A DNA stretch of 50,934 nucleotides from NCBI RefSeq assembly GCF_900111355.1, contig NZ_FOHA01000016.1, positions 1 to 50,934 of the forward strand, given 5' to 3'. The notes below the pieces were generated by a model that had not been told where the DNA came from, did no database searches, and was given only the letters and a program-made list of their open reading frames with translations. Numbering within the stretch: the first letter of the stretch is position 1; each line of letters starts with the position of its first letter. Source of the DNA: Isobaculum melis. Its GTDB lineage: Bacteria; Bacillota; Bacilli; Lactobacillales; Carnobacteriaceae. Made by a program: the position numbers and the translations under genes. Of this stretch, positions 43,196 through 50,934 are shown piece after piece.

Positions 43196-44488
43196 TTAAG
43201 CTTGTGCCCAAACACTTTCTAGCACATTTGTTTGATCTCTATCTGGACCGACTGAGAAGGTTGAAATACGAACGCCAACTAATTCAGAAACACGTTGTAC
43301 ATATTTCTTAGCATTTTCTGGTAATTCATCTAACGTACGGCAACCAGTAATATCTTCACTCCAGCCTGGTAATTCTTCATAAATTGGTGTGCATTCAGCT
43401 AATTCTTTCAAACTTGCTGGATAATGCATGATTTTTTCACCATTACGTTCATAAGCTGTACAGATTTTCACTGTTTCTAAGCCACTTAATACATCAATAG
43501 AGTTTAAGCTTAAATTTGTAAGCCCTGAGACACGTTTGGCATGACGCATCACAACTGAGTCAAACCAACCTACACGACGAGGACGGCCTGTTGTTGTACC
43601 ATATTCACGACCAACTTCTCTAATTTGCTGACCAACATCATCAAATAATTCTGTTGGGAATGGACCATCACCAACACGAGAAGTATAAGCTTTACAAACA
43701 CCTACTACTTTATTGATTTTAGAAGGACCCACACCACTACCAATGGTTACACCACCAGCAACTGGATTTGAAGAAGTAACAAATGGATAGGTTCCTTGAT
43801 CAATATCAAGCATGACACCCTGAGCACCTTCAAATAAAACACGTTTACCTTCATCTAATGCATCATTTAAGATCACAGATGTATCACAAACATATTTTTT
43901 AATTTGTTGACCATACTCATAGTACTCTTCAAAAATGTCTTCAAAAGCAAGCGCTGATGAATCAAACATTTTGGTAAATTGACGATTTTTTTCTTCTAAA
44001 TTAATACGTAAACGTTCTTCAAAAATTTCTTTATCTAATAAGTCTGCGATTCGAATTCCTACACGTGCAGCTTTATCCATGTAGGCAGGGCCAATTCCTT
44101 TAATGGTTGTCCCAATTTTATTCTCACCTTTCGCATCTTCTTGCAGTTGATCTAATTGAATGTGGTAAGGTAAAATCACATGGGCACGATCAGAAATACG
44201 TAAATTGTCAGCTGTCACGCCTCTTTCAGCTAAATAAGCTAATTCTTTAATTAAAGATTTAGGGTTTACAACAACGCCATTACCAATCACACTGATTTTA
44301 TCTTTGTAAAAAATACCTGAAGGAATTAAATGCAATTTATAGGTTACACCATCAAATTGAATCGTATGACCCGCATTATCTCCACCTTGATATCGTGCAA
44401 TTACTTCAGCATTTTCACTTAGAAAATCTGTGATCTTTCCTTTTCCTTCATCTCCCCATTGCGTACCTACTACTACTACAGAAGACAT
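43196..44488 (-). CDS. purA: Adenylosuccinate synthetase
   Basis: The 430-aa enzyme performs the first committed step from IMP to AMP (IMP + Asp + GTP). The P-loop [11 protein letters not shown] is at residues 8-18, and other signatures are [13 protein letters not shown], the family pattern [22 protein letters not shown] and the late [13 protein letters not shown]. The start at 44488 behind GAGGTG gives [15 protein letters not shown]; the longer frame to 44566 is unlikely. Between it and dnaB upstream is a terminator, so it is a separate unit. Confidence 0.97.
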   Translation of the reverse strand: MSSVVVVGTQWGDEGKGKITDFLSENAEVIARYQGGDNAGHTIQFDGVTYKLHLIPSGIFYKDKISVIGNGVVVNPKSLIKELAYLAERGVTADNLRISDRAHVILPYHIQLDQLQEDAKGENKIGTTIKGIGPAYMDKAARVGIRIADLLDKEIFEERLRINLEEKNRQFTKMFDSSALAFEDIFEEYYEYGQQIKKYVCDTSVILNDALDEGKRVLFEGAQGVMLDIDQGTYPFVTSSNPVAGGVTIGSGVGPSKINKVVGVCKAYTSRVGDGPFPTELFDDVGQQIREVGREYGTTTGRPRRVGWFDSVVMRHAKRVSGLTNLSLNSIDVLSGLETVKICTAYERNGEKIMHYPASLKELAECTPIYEELPGWSEDITGCRTLDELPENAKKYVQRVSELVGVRISTFSVGPDRDQTNVLESVWAQA

Positions 44489-44672
44489 ACGAACACCTCG
44501 TTCATTGTTTTTATTTGTTAAACTCAAACACCTATCTATCTTATCAGTTTTTACCATTTCAAGCAATAGAATCCCCTGCTTTTTTTAATTTTTTCTGGAT
44601 AAAAAGGAATAAATTTCTTTTAGATGCATCTGATTGTTCGTGATTAGCTATTTTTGACGAAAATGTGCAAAA

Positions 44673-44698
44673 AAAGTGCCAATTTTCATTAGCACTTT
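44673..44698 (-). terminator. Terminator of dnaB
   Basis: The stem AAAGTGC/GCACTTT has a 12-base loop and a seven-T run on the minus strand, 10 bases beyond the dnaB stop. Confidence 0.75.
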
Positions 44699-44707
44699 CC
44701 TTAACTT

Positions 44708-46096
44708 TTAGCCATGTGGAATATCATCTGGCATATAAGCCAATGAAGAAAACTTATTGTATTCTTTTACAAATAATAATTTAACTGTTCCACGGGCACC
44801 ACTTCTATTTTTCTCAATAATGACTTCAATAATATTATCTTGACTCGCACTATCGTAATCATTATTGTCATCATCTTCTCCGCCTTCTCGATCATAATAA
44901 TCATCACGGTATAAGAAAGCAACAATATCCGCATCTTGTTCAATAGAGCCTGATTCACGAATATCACTTAATACAGGCCGTTTATCTTGTCTTTGTTCCA
45001 CACCACGTGATAGCTGAGACAAGGCGATAACTGGTACTTTTAACTCTTTGGCTAGCTTCTTCAATTGACGAGAAATTTCAGAGACTTCTTGTTGCCTACT
45101 TTCTCTCCCAGTTCCCTCAATTAATTGTAGGTAATCAATCAAGATTAAGCCAATGCTGCCTTTTTCCTGTTTTAAACGACGACATTTAGCACGAATCTCT
45201 GTAATTTTAATACCAGGTGTATCATCAATATAAATATTTGCTTTAGACAAGCTGCCCATTGCGACAATCAAGCTTTGCCATTCTTCTTCTGATAAGCTAC
45301 CTGTTCTTAAATGGCCAGCATCAATACTGCCTTCAGCACATAACATCCGGTTAACAAGTGATCCTGCCCCCATTTCCAAACTAAAGATGGCAACATTTTC
45401 ATCTGTTTTCGTTCCAATATTTTGTGCAATATTTAAGGCAAAGGCTGTTTTCCCAACCGCAGGACGCGCAGCTAGAATAATCAATTCTTCACGCTGTAAA
45501 CCAGCTGTCATCTTATCTAGTGCAGCATAGCCAGTTGGTAAGCCTGTTATCTCTTCATCATTTTGGTATAATTGATCGATTTGTGCAATCGATTCATTTA
45601 AAACATCTGAAATAGCTTTAAAGCCACTTGTGTTTCTTTTTTCAGAAACCTCTAAAATACTTTTTTCAGCTTGATCTAAAATACTTCCCACATCATACTC
45701 TTGCTCATAGCCTTGTGAAACAATATCAGTTGCTGTATAAATCAGTTTTCTTAAAAGCGACTTTTGCTCAATGATTTTCGCATAATATTCCATATTAGCA
45801 GCTGTAGGAACAATGACTGCAAGCTCTGCTAAATAATTCATCCCGCCAACATCTTCTAACTGATTTTTCGCTTCTAAAGCATCTGTAATCGTAATCACAT
45901 CAATTGCTTCATTGCGATCATTTAACTCAATCATTACTTGAAAAATGAATTGATGGGCGCGCCTATAGAAATCCTGTGGTTCTAAAAATTCTAAAGCTGA
46001 GACAACTGAATCTGGTTGCAAGAAAATAGCCCCTAAGACCGCCTGCTCTGCTTCAATACTTTGTGGTGGCACACGATCCTGAAATGATTCATTCAT
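44708..46096 (-). CDS. dnaB: Replicative DNA helicase DnaB (DnaC of Bacillus)
   Basis: The 462-aa hexameric 5'-3' helicase has N-terminal domain RVPPQSIEAEQAVLGAIFL, Walker A ARPAVGKTAFALN, Walker B LILIDYLQLI and ALSQLSRGVEQRQDKRP (motif H3). All helicase motifs are intact. AGGAGGA lies 11 bases before the ATG at 46096 and 8 bases before a GTG at 46099, so the start may be one codon longer. The next gene upstream (rplI) is 545 bases away across a repeat-rich gap, which is unusual because rplI and dnaB are normally adjacent. Confidence 0.96.
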   Translation of the reverse strand: MNESFQDRVPPQSIEAEQAVLGAIFLQPDSVVSALEFLEPQDFYRRAHQFIFQVMIELNDRNEAIDVITITDALEAKNQLEDVGGMNYLAELAVIVPTAANMEYYAKIIEQKSLLRKLIYTATDIVSQGYEQEYDVGSILDQAEKSILEVSEKRNTSGFKAISDVLNESIAQIDQLYQNDEEITGLPTGYAALDKMTAGLQREELIILAARPAVGKTAFALNIAQNIGTKTDENVAIFSLEMGAGSLVNRMLCAEGSIDAGHLRTGSLSEEEWQSLIVAMGSLSKANIYIDDTPGIKITEIRAKCRRLKQEKGSIGLILIDYLQLIEGTGRESRQQEVSEISRQLKKLAKELKVPVIALSQLSRGVEQRQDKRPVLSDIRESGSIEQDADIVAFLYRDDYYDREGGEDDDNNDYDSASQDNIIEVIIEKNRSGARGTVKLLFVKEYNKFSSLAYMPDDIPHG

Positions 46097-46193
46097 CACA
46101 CACAACGTCCTCCTCTTATCTACAATATTAAAAACATGTACTTTTATCCTATCCCACCTATTTTACATCAAATAAATCAAGAGTACAACGTTG

Positions 46194-46396
46194 TCATGTC
46201 TCTTGTCATGCCTCTTAGGATTTGTCATGCCTCTTAGGATTTTTAATCCTTAGAGACATGATACAGATCAAACACCGTTTGACTCTGAACCTTTGTCTAT
46301 CTTAGAGACATGATACAAATCGAACAACGTTTGACTCTGAACCTTTGTCTATCTTAGAGACATGATACAGATCGAACTTGTTCGACTCTGAACCTT
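46194..46396 (+). repeat. Composite tandem repeat in the rplI-dnaB gap
   Basis: Three copies of a 52-bp unit begin with TTAGAGACATGATACA at 46250, 46302 and 46354; the second half of each unit contains GACTCTGAACCTTTGTCTATC, written as a pattern, and the last unit is truncated. Just upstream GTCATGCCTCTTAGGATTT is repeated at 46205-46223 and 46224-46242, preceded by a shorter GTCATGTCTCTT. CTCTTAGGATT/AATCCTTAGAG forms an inverted repeat with one mismatch. A relative stands at 3961-4014. No ORF runs through it. Confidence 0.85.
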
Positions 46397-46527
46397 ATCC
46401 CTACCCTAAACCTAGCACCAGTATTCCTTAATCACAGCATCCAAATCAAATAATCTTCATTTTTTATCCTTTATTCTCTACTCTAACTCCCAGCAATTCT
46501 ATTCCCTATCAATAAACCAAACAATAC

Positions 46528-46582
46528 AGCAATTAAGGAGACGAGATAAAACTCAAAAGTCTTATCTCGTCTCCTTATTGCT
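46528..46582. other. Long perfect hairpin downstream of rplI
   Basis: Arms AGCAAT and AAGGAGACGAGATAA pair with TTATCTCGTCTCCTT and ATTGCT, 21 pairs with a single-base bulge and a 12-base loop. It lies 59 bases beyond the rplI stop. There is no strong T run on the minus strand, so it may protect the mRNA 3' end or terminate weakly. Confidence 0.7.
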
Positions 46583-46640
46583 TCTAAAAAACCACATATT
46601 GCCTCCATAAAAGGTAACCAAAAGACAGGTTCTTTCTATT

Positions 46641-47093
46641 CTATTGTGCCACGACTTGGACTTTAATTGTTGCAGTAACTTTAGGATGCAATTTTGCAGG
46701 AACCTTTGTCACACCTAATGTGCGAATTGGTTCTTTTAATTCAAGCTTACGTTTATCTAATTTAATATCAAATTGCTTTTTAACTTCTTCAGCAATTTGT
46801 TTAGAAGTAATTGAACCAAATAAACGACTATCTTCCCCTGCTTTAGCTTGAATGGTCACAATCGATTCTTCTTTTCCGAATAGGTCTGCTAACTTTTGAG
46901 ATTCAGCTAAGACTTCCGCTTCTTCACGCTCTTGCGCACGTTTTTTACCTGCTAACTCACTCATAGCTGCAGCATTTGCTTCTTGTGCTAAACCATTTTT
47001 GATTAAGAAGTTTTGCGCATATCCATCTGCTACATTTTTAGTTTCACCTTTTTTTCCTTTACCTTTTACATCTTTCAAAAAAATTACTTGCAT
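46641..47093 (-). CDS. rplI: Ribosomal protein bL9
   Basis: The 150-aa protein has the N-terminal domain [31 protein letters not shown] (pattern) that binds 23S rRNA, a long central helix (about 40-75, Glu/Lys/Ala-rich) and a C-terminal domain ending [17 protein letters not shown]. It starts 2 bases after the gdpP stop, so the two are translationally linked, as in other Bacillota. Confidence 0.97.
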   Translation of the reverse strand: MQVIFLKDVKGKGKKGETKNVADGYAQNFLIKNGLAQEANAAAMSELAGKKRAQEREEAEVLAESQKLADLFGKEESIVTIQAKAGEDSRLFGSITSKQIAEEVKKQFDIKLDKRKLELKEPIRTLGVTKVPAKLHPKVTATIKVQVVAQ

Positions 47094-47094
47094 A

Positions 47095-49113
47095 TTATGA
47101 CTTCCCTTCTACATATTCATCAATTGCTTTTTCTAATTGTTTTTTTGCTTCTTCTATTGTAACATTTTCTAACTGTGTTGCGGCATTAGATAAATGACCG
47201 CCTCCACCAAGTTTTTCCATAATCACTTGGACATTAATTTCACCTAAGCTTCTTGCACTAATGCCTATTTTGCCATCACTTCTACAGGTTATCACAAATG
47301 ATGCCTCTACAGCTGCCATAGACAACATAGTATCTGCTGTTTGTGCTGCTACCACTGAATCATAAATTTTCTCTTCTTCACCACAAGCAATAGCCATATG
47401 ATCAGAATAAAGAGTGAGTGTTTCAATTAAATGACTTCTTAAAAGATAGGTATCAACATTTTCTTTAAGCAAACGTTGGATTAAAACTGAATCTGCTCCT
47501 ACTGATCTTAAATAACTTGCTGCATCAAAGGTTCTTGAACCTGTCCTTAAGGAGAAGCTATTTGTATCAACAGTCATTCCAGCTAACATAGCAGTTGCCT
47601 CTATTTTATTAATAGGTGCACCATCACTAGGCTGGTATTCAAATAATTCTGTAATTAATTCGGCTGCTGATGAAGCATATGGTTCAATATAAACCAATAC
47701 AGGATTCTTAGGAAATTCTTCCCCTCTACGATGATGATCAATAATCACAATTTTTTTGGTTTGTTCAACAATCTCTGGCGCTACAGCAATAGATGGCTTA
47801 TGAAAATCAACCATTATTAGTAAACTATCTGCTGTAATCATGGTTGATGCCTGTTCTGGTGTAATGATTGCATCATGAATGCCATGATCTTTTTCTATTT
47901 CTACCATCATACGTGAAACATCATTTTTAAGTTGATCTTCTTTCAAAATAATTGAAGCTTTCTTTCCATTCATTTCTGCAATTCTACGAATTCCTAAACA
48001 AGAACCAATTGCATCCATATCTGGATAACGATGTCCCATTACAAAAATTTCGTCAGATTGCTTAATTAATTCTTGTAGCGCTTGACTAATCATCCGAGAA
48101 CGAACGCGCGTTCTCTTTTCCATAGGATTTGTTTTCCCACCATAAAAGCGTGCTTCACCATCAACTGATTTCACTACAACTTGGTCTCCACCTCGTCCAA
48201 GAGCAAGATCTAAATTACTCTGTGCAACATTTGCTAATTGAGATAAATCCGGATCTCCATAAGCAATCCCAATACTTAATGTTAATGGGAAATTTTGCTT
48301 AGAAGTTCTTTCTCTTATTTTATCAACAATACTAAATTTACTGTTTTCTATTTTTTCTAGTGATTTAGCATACATCAAACAAATAAAGCGATCTTCAGCG
48401 ACACGTTTTAGATAAACTTGATATTCTTTTGCCCAACTAGTTAATTGTGTTGTAACATAACTATTTAAATTAGATGTTTTTCGATCATTCATACTTTGAG
48501 TAATCTCATCATAGTTATCAATAAAGATATTACCAATTACAATTTGCTGTTCCTGATAAACCTCTGCAATGTTTGCATAATAAGTGATATCCATTAGATA
48601 AACAACACGAATTTCTTCTTGCACAATAATTTGAAATTTCTTTCCATTCCAAGAAACTGTTTTTATTTCTGAAGATTCTTTTGAGTTATTCTTAATGACT
48701 TCCCCTAATTCTGGGTCAATATCTGATATTTTTTTACCTAGTACAAGCTGGTTACCTAGATATTTTTGCATATATGGGTTATTCCACTGCAACTCAAACT
48801 GTTCATTATAGAGCATAATACCAATCGGCATTTCAATAAGTGCATCTTGTTCTCCTCTTTTTATCCGATATGATAAATCTGAGATATAAGCAGTGGTTCC
48901 CTCTTCTATCTTTTGAACAGATAAATAGATTGTTCCAATGAGCACAACATATAAGAATAAAAGAATTAAACCAAATAGTAAATTGATAAAACAGGTTGCG
49001 ATAATGAGTACAAATAGACTAAACCCAGTTATCAATACAGTATATAATATTTTAGGTTCCTTTAGAAATAGAGGAATCTTTGCATTCTGTACCTTTTTTT
49101 CATCTTTCCCCAT
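47095..49113 (-). CDS. gdpP: Cyclic-di-AMP phosphodiesterase GdpP
   Basis: The 672-aa membrane enzyme hydrolyses c-di-AMP. Two N-terminal TM helices lie at about 25-65, then a PAS-like heme-binding domain, a degenerate GGDEF domain ([10 protein letters not shown]), and DHH/DHHA1 domains with [22 protein letters not shown] and [12 protein letters not shown]. All the phosphodiesterase ligands are visible. The start at 49113 behind GGGGG gives MGKDEKK; the frame to 49140 is an extension. It is upstream of rplI in a conserved pair. Confidence 0.96.
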   Translation of the reverse strand: MGKDEKKVQNAKIPLFLKEPKILYTVLITGFSLFVLIIATCFINLLFGLILLFLYVVLIGTIYLSVQKIEEGTTAYISDLSYRIKRGEQDALIEMPIGIMLYNEQFELQWNNPYMQKYLGNQLVLGKKISDIDPELGEVIKNNSKESSEIKTVSWNGKKFQIIVQEEIRVVYLMDITYYANIAEVYQEQQIVIGNIFIDNYDEITQSMNDRKTSNLNSYVTTQLTSWAKEYQVYLKRVAEDRFICLMYAKSLEKIENSKFSIVDKIRERTSKQNFPLTLSIGIAYGDPDLSQLANVAQSNLDLALGRGGDQVVVKSVDGEARFYGGKTNPMEKRTRVRSRMISQALQELIKQSDEIFVMGHRYPDMDAIGSCLGIRRIAEMNGKKASIILKEDQLKNDVSRMMVEIEKDHGIHDAIITPEQASTMITADSLLIMVDFHKPSIAVAPEIVEQTKKIVIIDHHRRGEEFPKNPVLVYIEPYASSAAELITELFEYQPSDGAPINKIEATAMLAGMTVDTNSFSLRTGSRTFDAASYLRSVGADSVLIQRLLKENVDTYLLRSHLIETLTLYSDHMAIACGEEEKIYDSVVAAQTADTMLSMAAVEASFVITCRSDGKIGISARSLGEINVQVIMEKLGGGGHLSNAATQLENVTIEEAKKQLEKAIDEYVEGKS

Positions 49114-49202
49114 AACTGCCCCCTTTCTAACACGCTTCACTTCTTTATTTTACCATATTTCATACTAAATATATAGTTTAAATAGCTATCAAGTCTTTAA
49201 AA

Positions 49203-49218
49203 TGTTTCACGTGAAACA
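49203..49218. promoter_or_regulatory. parS site 1
   Basis: TGTTTCACGTGAAACA is a perfect 16-bp palindrome and identical to the consensus ParB (Spo0J) binding site that marks origin-proximal DNA for chromosome segregation. It sits between gdpP and rpsR. Confidence 0.92.
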
Positions 49219-49224
49219 TTAAAA

Positions 49225-49264
49225 AAAGGAATCAATTCTTGAACAAACAAGAATTGATTCCTTT
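49225..49264 (-). terminator. Terminator of the rpsF-ssb-rpsR operon
   Basis: The perfect 17-bp stem AAAGGAATCAATTCTTG/CAAGAATTGATTCCTTT has a 6-base loop and is followed by a run of Ts on the minus strand. Confidence 0.88.
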
Positions 49265-49274
49265 ATAACTAATA

Positions 49275-49511
49275 TTATTCAGATACTACGAATGGTAGTA
49301 AGCCCATAATACGAGCGCGTTTGATTGCAACTGTTAATTTACGTTGCCATTTAGCTGAAGTTCCAGTTACACGACGAGGTAAAACTTTACCACGTTCTGA
49401 AATGAAACGTTTTAATAACTCAACATCTTTATAATCGATACGTTCGATATGATTAGCTGTAAAGAAACACACTTTACGGCGTTTTTTCCCGCCTCTGCGT
49501 TGTTGTGCCAT
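49275..49511 (-). CDS. rpsR: Ribosomal protein bS18
   Basis: The 78-aa protein has the S18 core: [25 protein letters not shown], then [43 protein letters not shown] (pattern). AGGAGG is best spaced for the second of two tandem ATGs, at 49511. S18 binds S6 on the 30S platform; it is last in the rpsF-ssb-rpsR operon, 42 bases after ssb. Confidence 0.97.
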   Translation of the reverse strand: MAQQRRGGKKRRKVCFFTANHIERIDYKDVELLKRFISERGKVLPRRVTGTSAKWQRKLTVAIKRARIMGLLPFVVSE

Positions 49512-49553
49512 CATAATCCCTCCTCTTTATATTATCCATTTATTTAATGGATC

Positions 49554-50105
49554 CTAGAATGGTAAATCATCGTCTGAAATATCAATTGGTTGTCCATTAT
49601 TTGCAAATGGATCCGCATTTCTTTCAAAACTTTGATTCGTTGTTTGAGGAGCTGCTTGGTTATATTGTTGTCCTTGCGGAGCAGATGGTTGTTGCATGCT
49701 TGGAGCAGCATTACCACCACCGTAGTTATTACTTGGCGCTTGGCTTTGATTTCCGCCGCCACTACCTTGTCTTTGTTCGCTTACAGATTTTGATTCTAAC
49801 ATTGAGAACGTATCAACTACTACTTCTGTAACATAAACACGTTGTCCTTGTTGGTTATCATATGAACGTGTTTGAATACGTCCTTCCAAACCAACTAACG
49901 AACCTTTGCGTGTAAAATTAGCTAACGTTTCAGCCGTTTTTCTCCATGCAACACAGTTAATGAAGTCAGCTTCTCTTTCACCATTTTGATTGGTAAACTG
50001 TCTGTTTACTGCAACAGTAAAAGACGAAACAGCTGTTCCACTTCCTGTATATCTTAAATCAACATCTTTGGTTAAGCGACCAACTAATACAACTCGGTTA
50101 ATCAT
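49554..50105 (-). CDS. ssb: Single-stranded DNA-binding protein
   Basis: The 183-aa protein has the OB fold at 1-110 ([48 protein letters not shown]), then a disordered Gly/Gln/Asn-rich linker and the conserved acidic tip DISDDDLPF that recruits repair and replication proteins. ATG at 50105 has GAGAGGAGC upstream. It sits between rpsF and rpsR as in most Bacillota, with a parS site in the 40-base gap to rpsF. Confidence 0.98.
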   Translation of the reverse strand: MINRVVLVGRLTKDVDLRYTGSGTAVSSFTVAVNRQFTNQNGEREADFINCVAWRKTAETLANFTRKGSLVGLEGRIQTRSYDNQQGQRVYVTEVVVDTFSMLESKSVSEQRQGSGGGNQSQAPSNNYGGGNAAPSMQQPSAPQGQQYNQAAPQTTNQSFERNADPFANNGQPIDISDDDLPF

Positions 50106-50127
50106 ATTTCCAGGCTCCTCTCATGAA

Positions 50128-50143
50128 TGTTTCACGTGAAACA
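50128..50143. promoter_or_regulatory. parS site 2
   Basis: A second perfect TGTTTCACGTGAAACA lies between rpsF and ssb, 925 bp from the first copy. ParB bound here would spread across the operon. Confidence 0.92.
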
Positions 50144-50145
50144 TT

Positions 50146-50445
50146 TTAATCTTCTTCTCTGATTGTCATATGACGTAAAATATCGCCATTGATTTTCGCT
50201 AGACGGTCAAACTCGTTGATAGCTACAGCATCAGTTGCTGATACTTTTACGATATGATAGATTCCTTCTCGGAAATCTTTAATTTCGTAAGCTAAACGGC
50301 GTTTAGACCAGTCTTTTGATTCAATTACTTCTGCACCATTGTCTTTTAAAATATTATCGAAACGCTCTACTAAAGCAGCTTTTTCAGCTTCTTCGATATT
50401 AGGACGAATAATGTACATAATTTCGTACTTAGTTGCTTGACTCAT
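50146..50445 (-). CDS. rpsF: Ribosomal protein bS6
   Basis: The 99-aa protein has the S6 pattern: [23 protein letters not shown], then [31 protein letters not shown] (pattern) and the C-terminal acidic end. AAGGAGGTG lies 8 bases before the ATG but is sequestered by the leader hairpin (50457-50499). It is the first gene of the rpsF-ssb-rpsR operon. Confidence 0.97.
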   Translation of the reverse strand: MSQATKYEIMYIIRPNIEEAEKAALVERFDNILKDNGAEVIESKDWSKRRLAYEIKDFREGIYHIVKVSATDAVAINEFDRLAKINGDILRHMTIREED

Positions 50446-50456
50446 TGACTGTTCAC

Positions 50457-50499
50457 CTCCTTATGGACTTAGGCTCTTTATACGTTAAAGAGCAAGGAG
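50457..50499 (-). promoter_or_regulatory. rpsF leader hairpin covering the ribosome site
   Basis: In the minus-strand transcript CTCCTT (50499-50494) pairs with AAGGAG (50462-50457), the rpsF Shine-Dalgarno. Between them GCTCTTTA/TAAAGAGC forms an 8-bp stem with a 5-base loop. This could let S6 or the S6-S18 pair autoregulate translation, as known for such operons. I could not identify the conserved CCG bulge of the published S6:S18 motif. Confidence 0.6.
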
Positions 50500-50532
50500 A
50501 GCATTCTATTTCTAGATTACTCACGTTTGTTA

Positions 50533-50561
50533 ATCATATCATAAAAACATTGATACTGCAA
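50533..50561 (-). promoter_or_regulatory. Promoter of the rpsF-ssb-rpsR operon
   Basis: Minus strand -35 TTGCAG (50561-50556) and -10 TATGAT (50538-50533) are exactly 17 bp apart, about 85 bases upstream of the rpsF start. The remaining bases from about 50562 to 50778 hold no gene and probably include the right end of the IS110 element. Confidence 0.75.
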
Positions 50562-50778
50562 TACTTTTATCGATTTTTTATTTATAAATTTACAAACAAA
50601 CTCTATTCTCTTTTGTTGATTACTTTGTTTTTTTTAGATAAACAGGTATACTGAGAATAAACATTTTTAGAAAGACTAACTATATAAAGTCAAGCCAATA
50701 TACTGAAAAATGAGTAAGCAGAATAATAGAAATAAGTGCACAACAAATAGACCTTGCTAAGCAATAATTTAAATTGTT

Positions 50779-50934
50779 CTATTGCCGAATTTCATAGGCT
50801 TCATTTTTCTTTAAAATGGCAAAAATAATATAGCAGAGCTTTCTAGAGACAGCGCCAAGTGCTGTGAGATGATGTTTTCCTTCGGAACGTTTCTTCTCAT
50901 AAAAAGCTTTCAAGACAGGATCATGTTGTGAAGC
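50779..50934 (-). CDS. IS110-family transposase, C-terminal 51 codons (runs off right edge)
   Basis: Translation gives DPVLKAFYEKKRSEGKHHLTA, LGAVSRKLCYIIFAILKKN and ends EAYEIRQ-stop. This is the Transposase_20/IS116-IS110-IS902 C-terminal pattern (YxxKRxEGKxHxxAxGAVxRKLxxIIxAILK). Its 5' part lies outside the window. It has the same orientation as the 5' fragment at the left edge, consistent with two copies of one element framing the segment. Confidence 0.85.
   Translation of the reverse strand, partial: ASQHDPVLKAFYEKKRSEGKHHLTALGAVSRKLCYIIFAILKKNEAYEIRQ

Noticed and set aside
43196-44488. Purine riboswitch or PurR control of purA
   Set aside because: No G-box or PurBox-like pattern could be recognised in the 44489-44670 leader.
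46250-46396. CRISPR array
   Set aside because: Copies are contiguous 52-bp tandem units with no unique spacers between short repeats, and no cas genes are present.

Overview
The window is low-GC Gram-positive (Bacillota) chromosome, most likely from an Enterococcaceae-like lactic acid bacterium. The evidence is WalRK-YycHIJ, RlmH, GdpP, the LevR/MptR-type mannose PTS with a sigma-54 promoter, an Fst-type toxin locus, and strong AGGAGG ribosome sites throughout. It looks origin-proximal: it carries rpsF-ssb-rpsR, gdpP-rplI-dnaB-purA and walRK, two perfect parS palindromes, and a dense DnaA-box cluster around rlmH. dnaA and dnaN are not in the window. Both edges cut into IS110-family transposase genes on the minus strand: the first 8 codons at the left edge and the last 51 codons at the right. 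The stretch may therefore be the interval between two IS copies, or an assembly contig broken at them.

Layout. 1-4.1 kb: IS110 left edge with a long non-coding leader, an unknown protein, an Fst/RNA I-RNA II type I toxin-antitoxin locus that was missed by simple ORF calling, and DUF1456, nucleotidyltransferase and YwqG-like genes. 4.1-6 kb: MarR regulator and a 14-helix drug exporter behind a palindromic operator. 6-9.8 kb: alpha/beta hydrolase, ABC-2 transporter, TetR regulator with two matching operators, and an acetyltransferase. 10.1-14 kb: a Fur-box promoter driving a DUF454 protein and a heterodimeric ABC transporter. 14-15 kb: a frameshifted membrane-anchored protein gene. 15.1-22.1 kb: mannose-family PTS (IIB, IIAB, IIC, IID, DUF956) under a textbook sigma-54 promoter, with its LevR-type activator upstream. 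22.3-25 kb: lipoprotein, truA, rlmH and a CxxH/CxxC protein. 25.1-28.3 kb: lipase-like hydrolase, HtrA and a small nuclease-like protein. 28.4-34 kb: walRK-yycHI-walJ. 34.3-39.4 kb: lipoprotein, HAD phosphatase, and a response regulator/ABC/histidine kinase module. 39.6-43.1 kb: WG-repeat protein with a helical partner, tRNA-Lys, and a second frameshifted gene. 43.2-50.6 kb: purA, dnaB, a repeat-rich intergenic region, rplI, gdpP, rpsR, ssb, rpsF.

The core genes work together in cell-wall homeostasis (WalRK with its accessory proteins, HtrA), replication and segregation (DnaB, Ssb, parS, DnaA boxes) and c-di-AMP signalling (GdpP). Accessory pieces are mostly transport modules, each sitting beside its own regulator. 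The least ordinary signals are the Fst locus, the DnaA-box cluster, the dispersed/tandem repeat between rplI and dnaB (with a single relative at 3.96 kb), the triplicated 11-bp element at the PTS promoter, an EF-hand-like loop in HtrA next to its active serine, the nuclease-like orphan beside htrA, and the IS110 leader that could encode a bridge RNA. Two genes are each broken by two one-base losses; three of these four losses fall in short homopolymers, so sequencing error must be excluded before calling them decayed.
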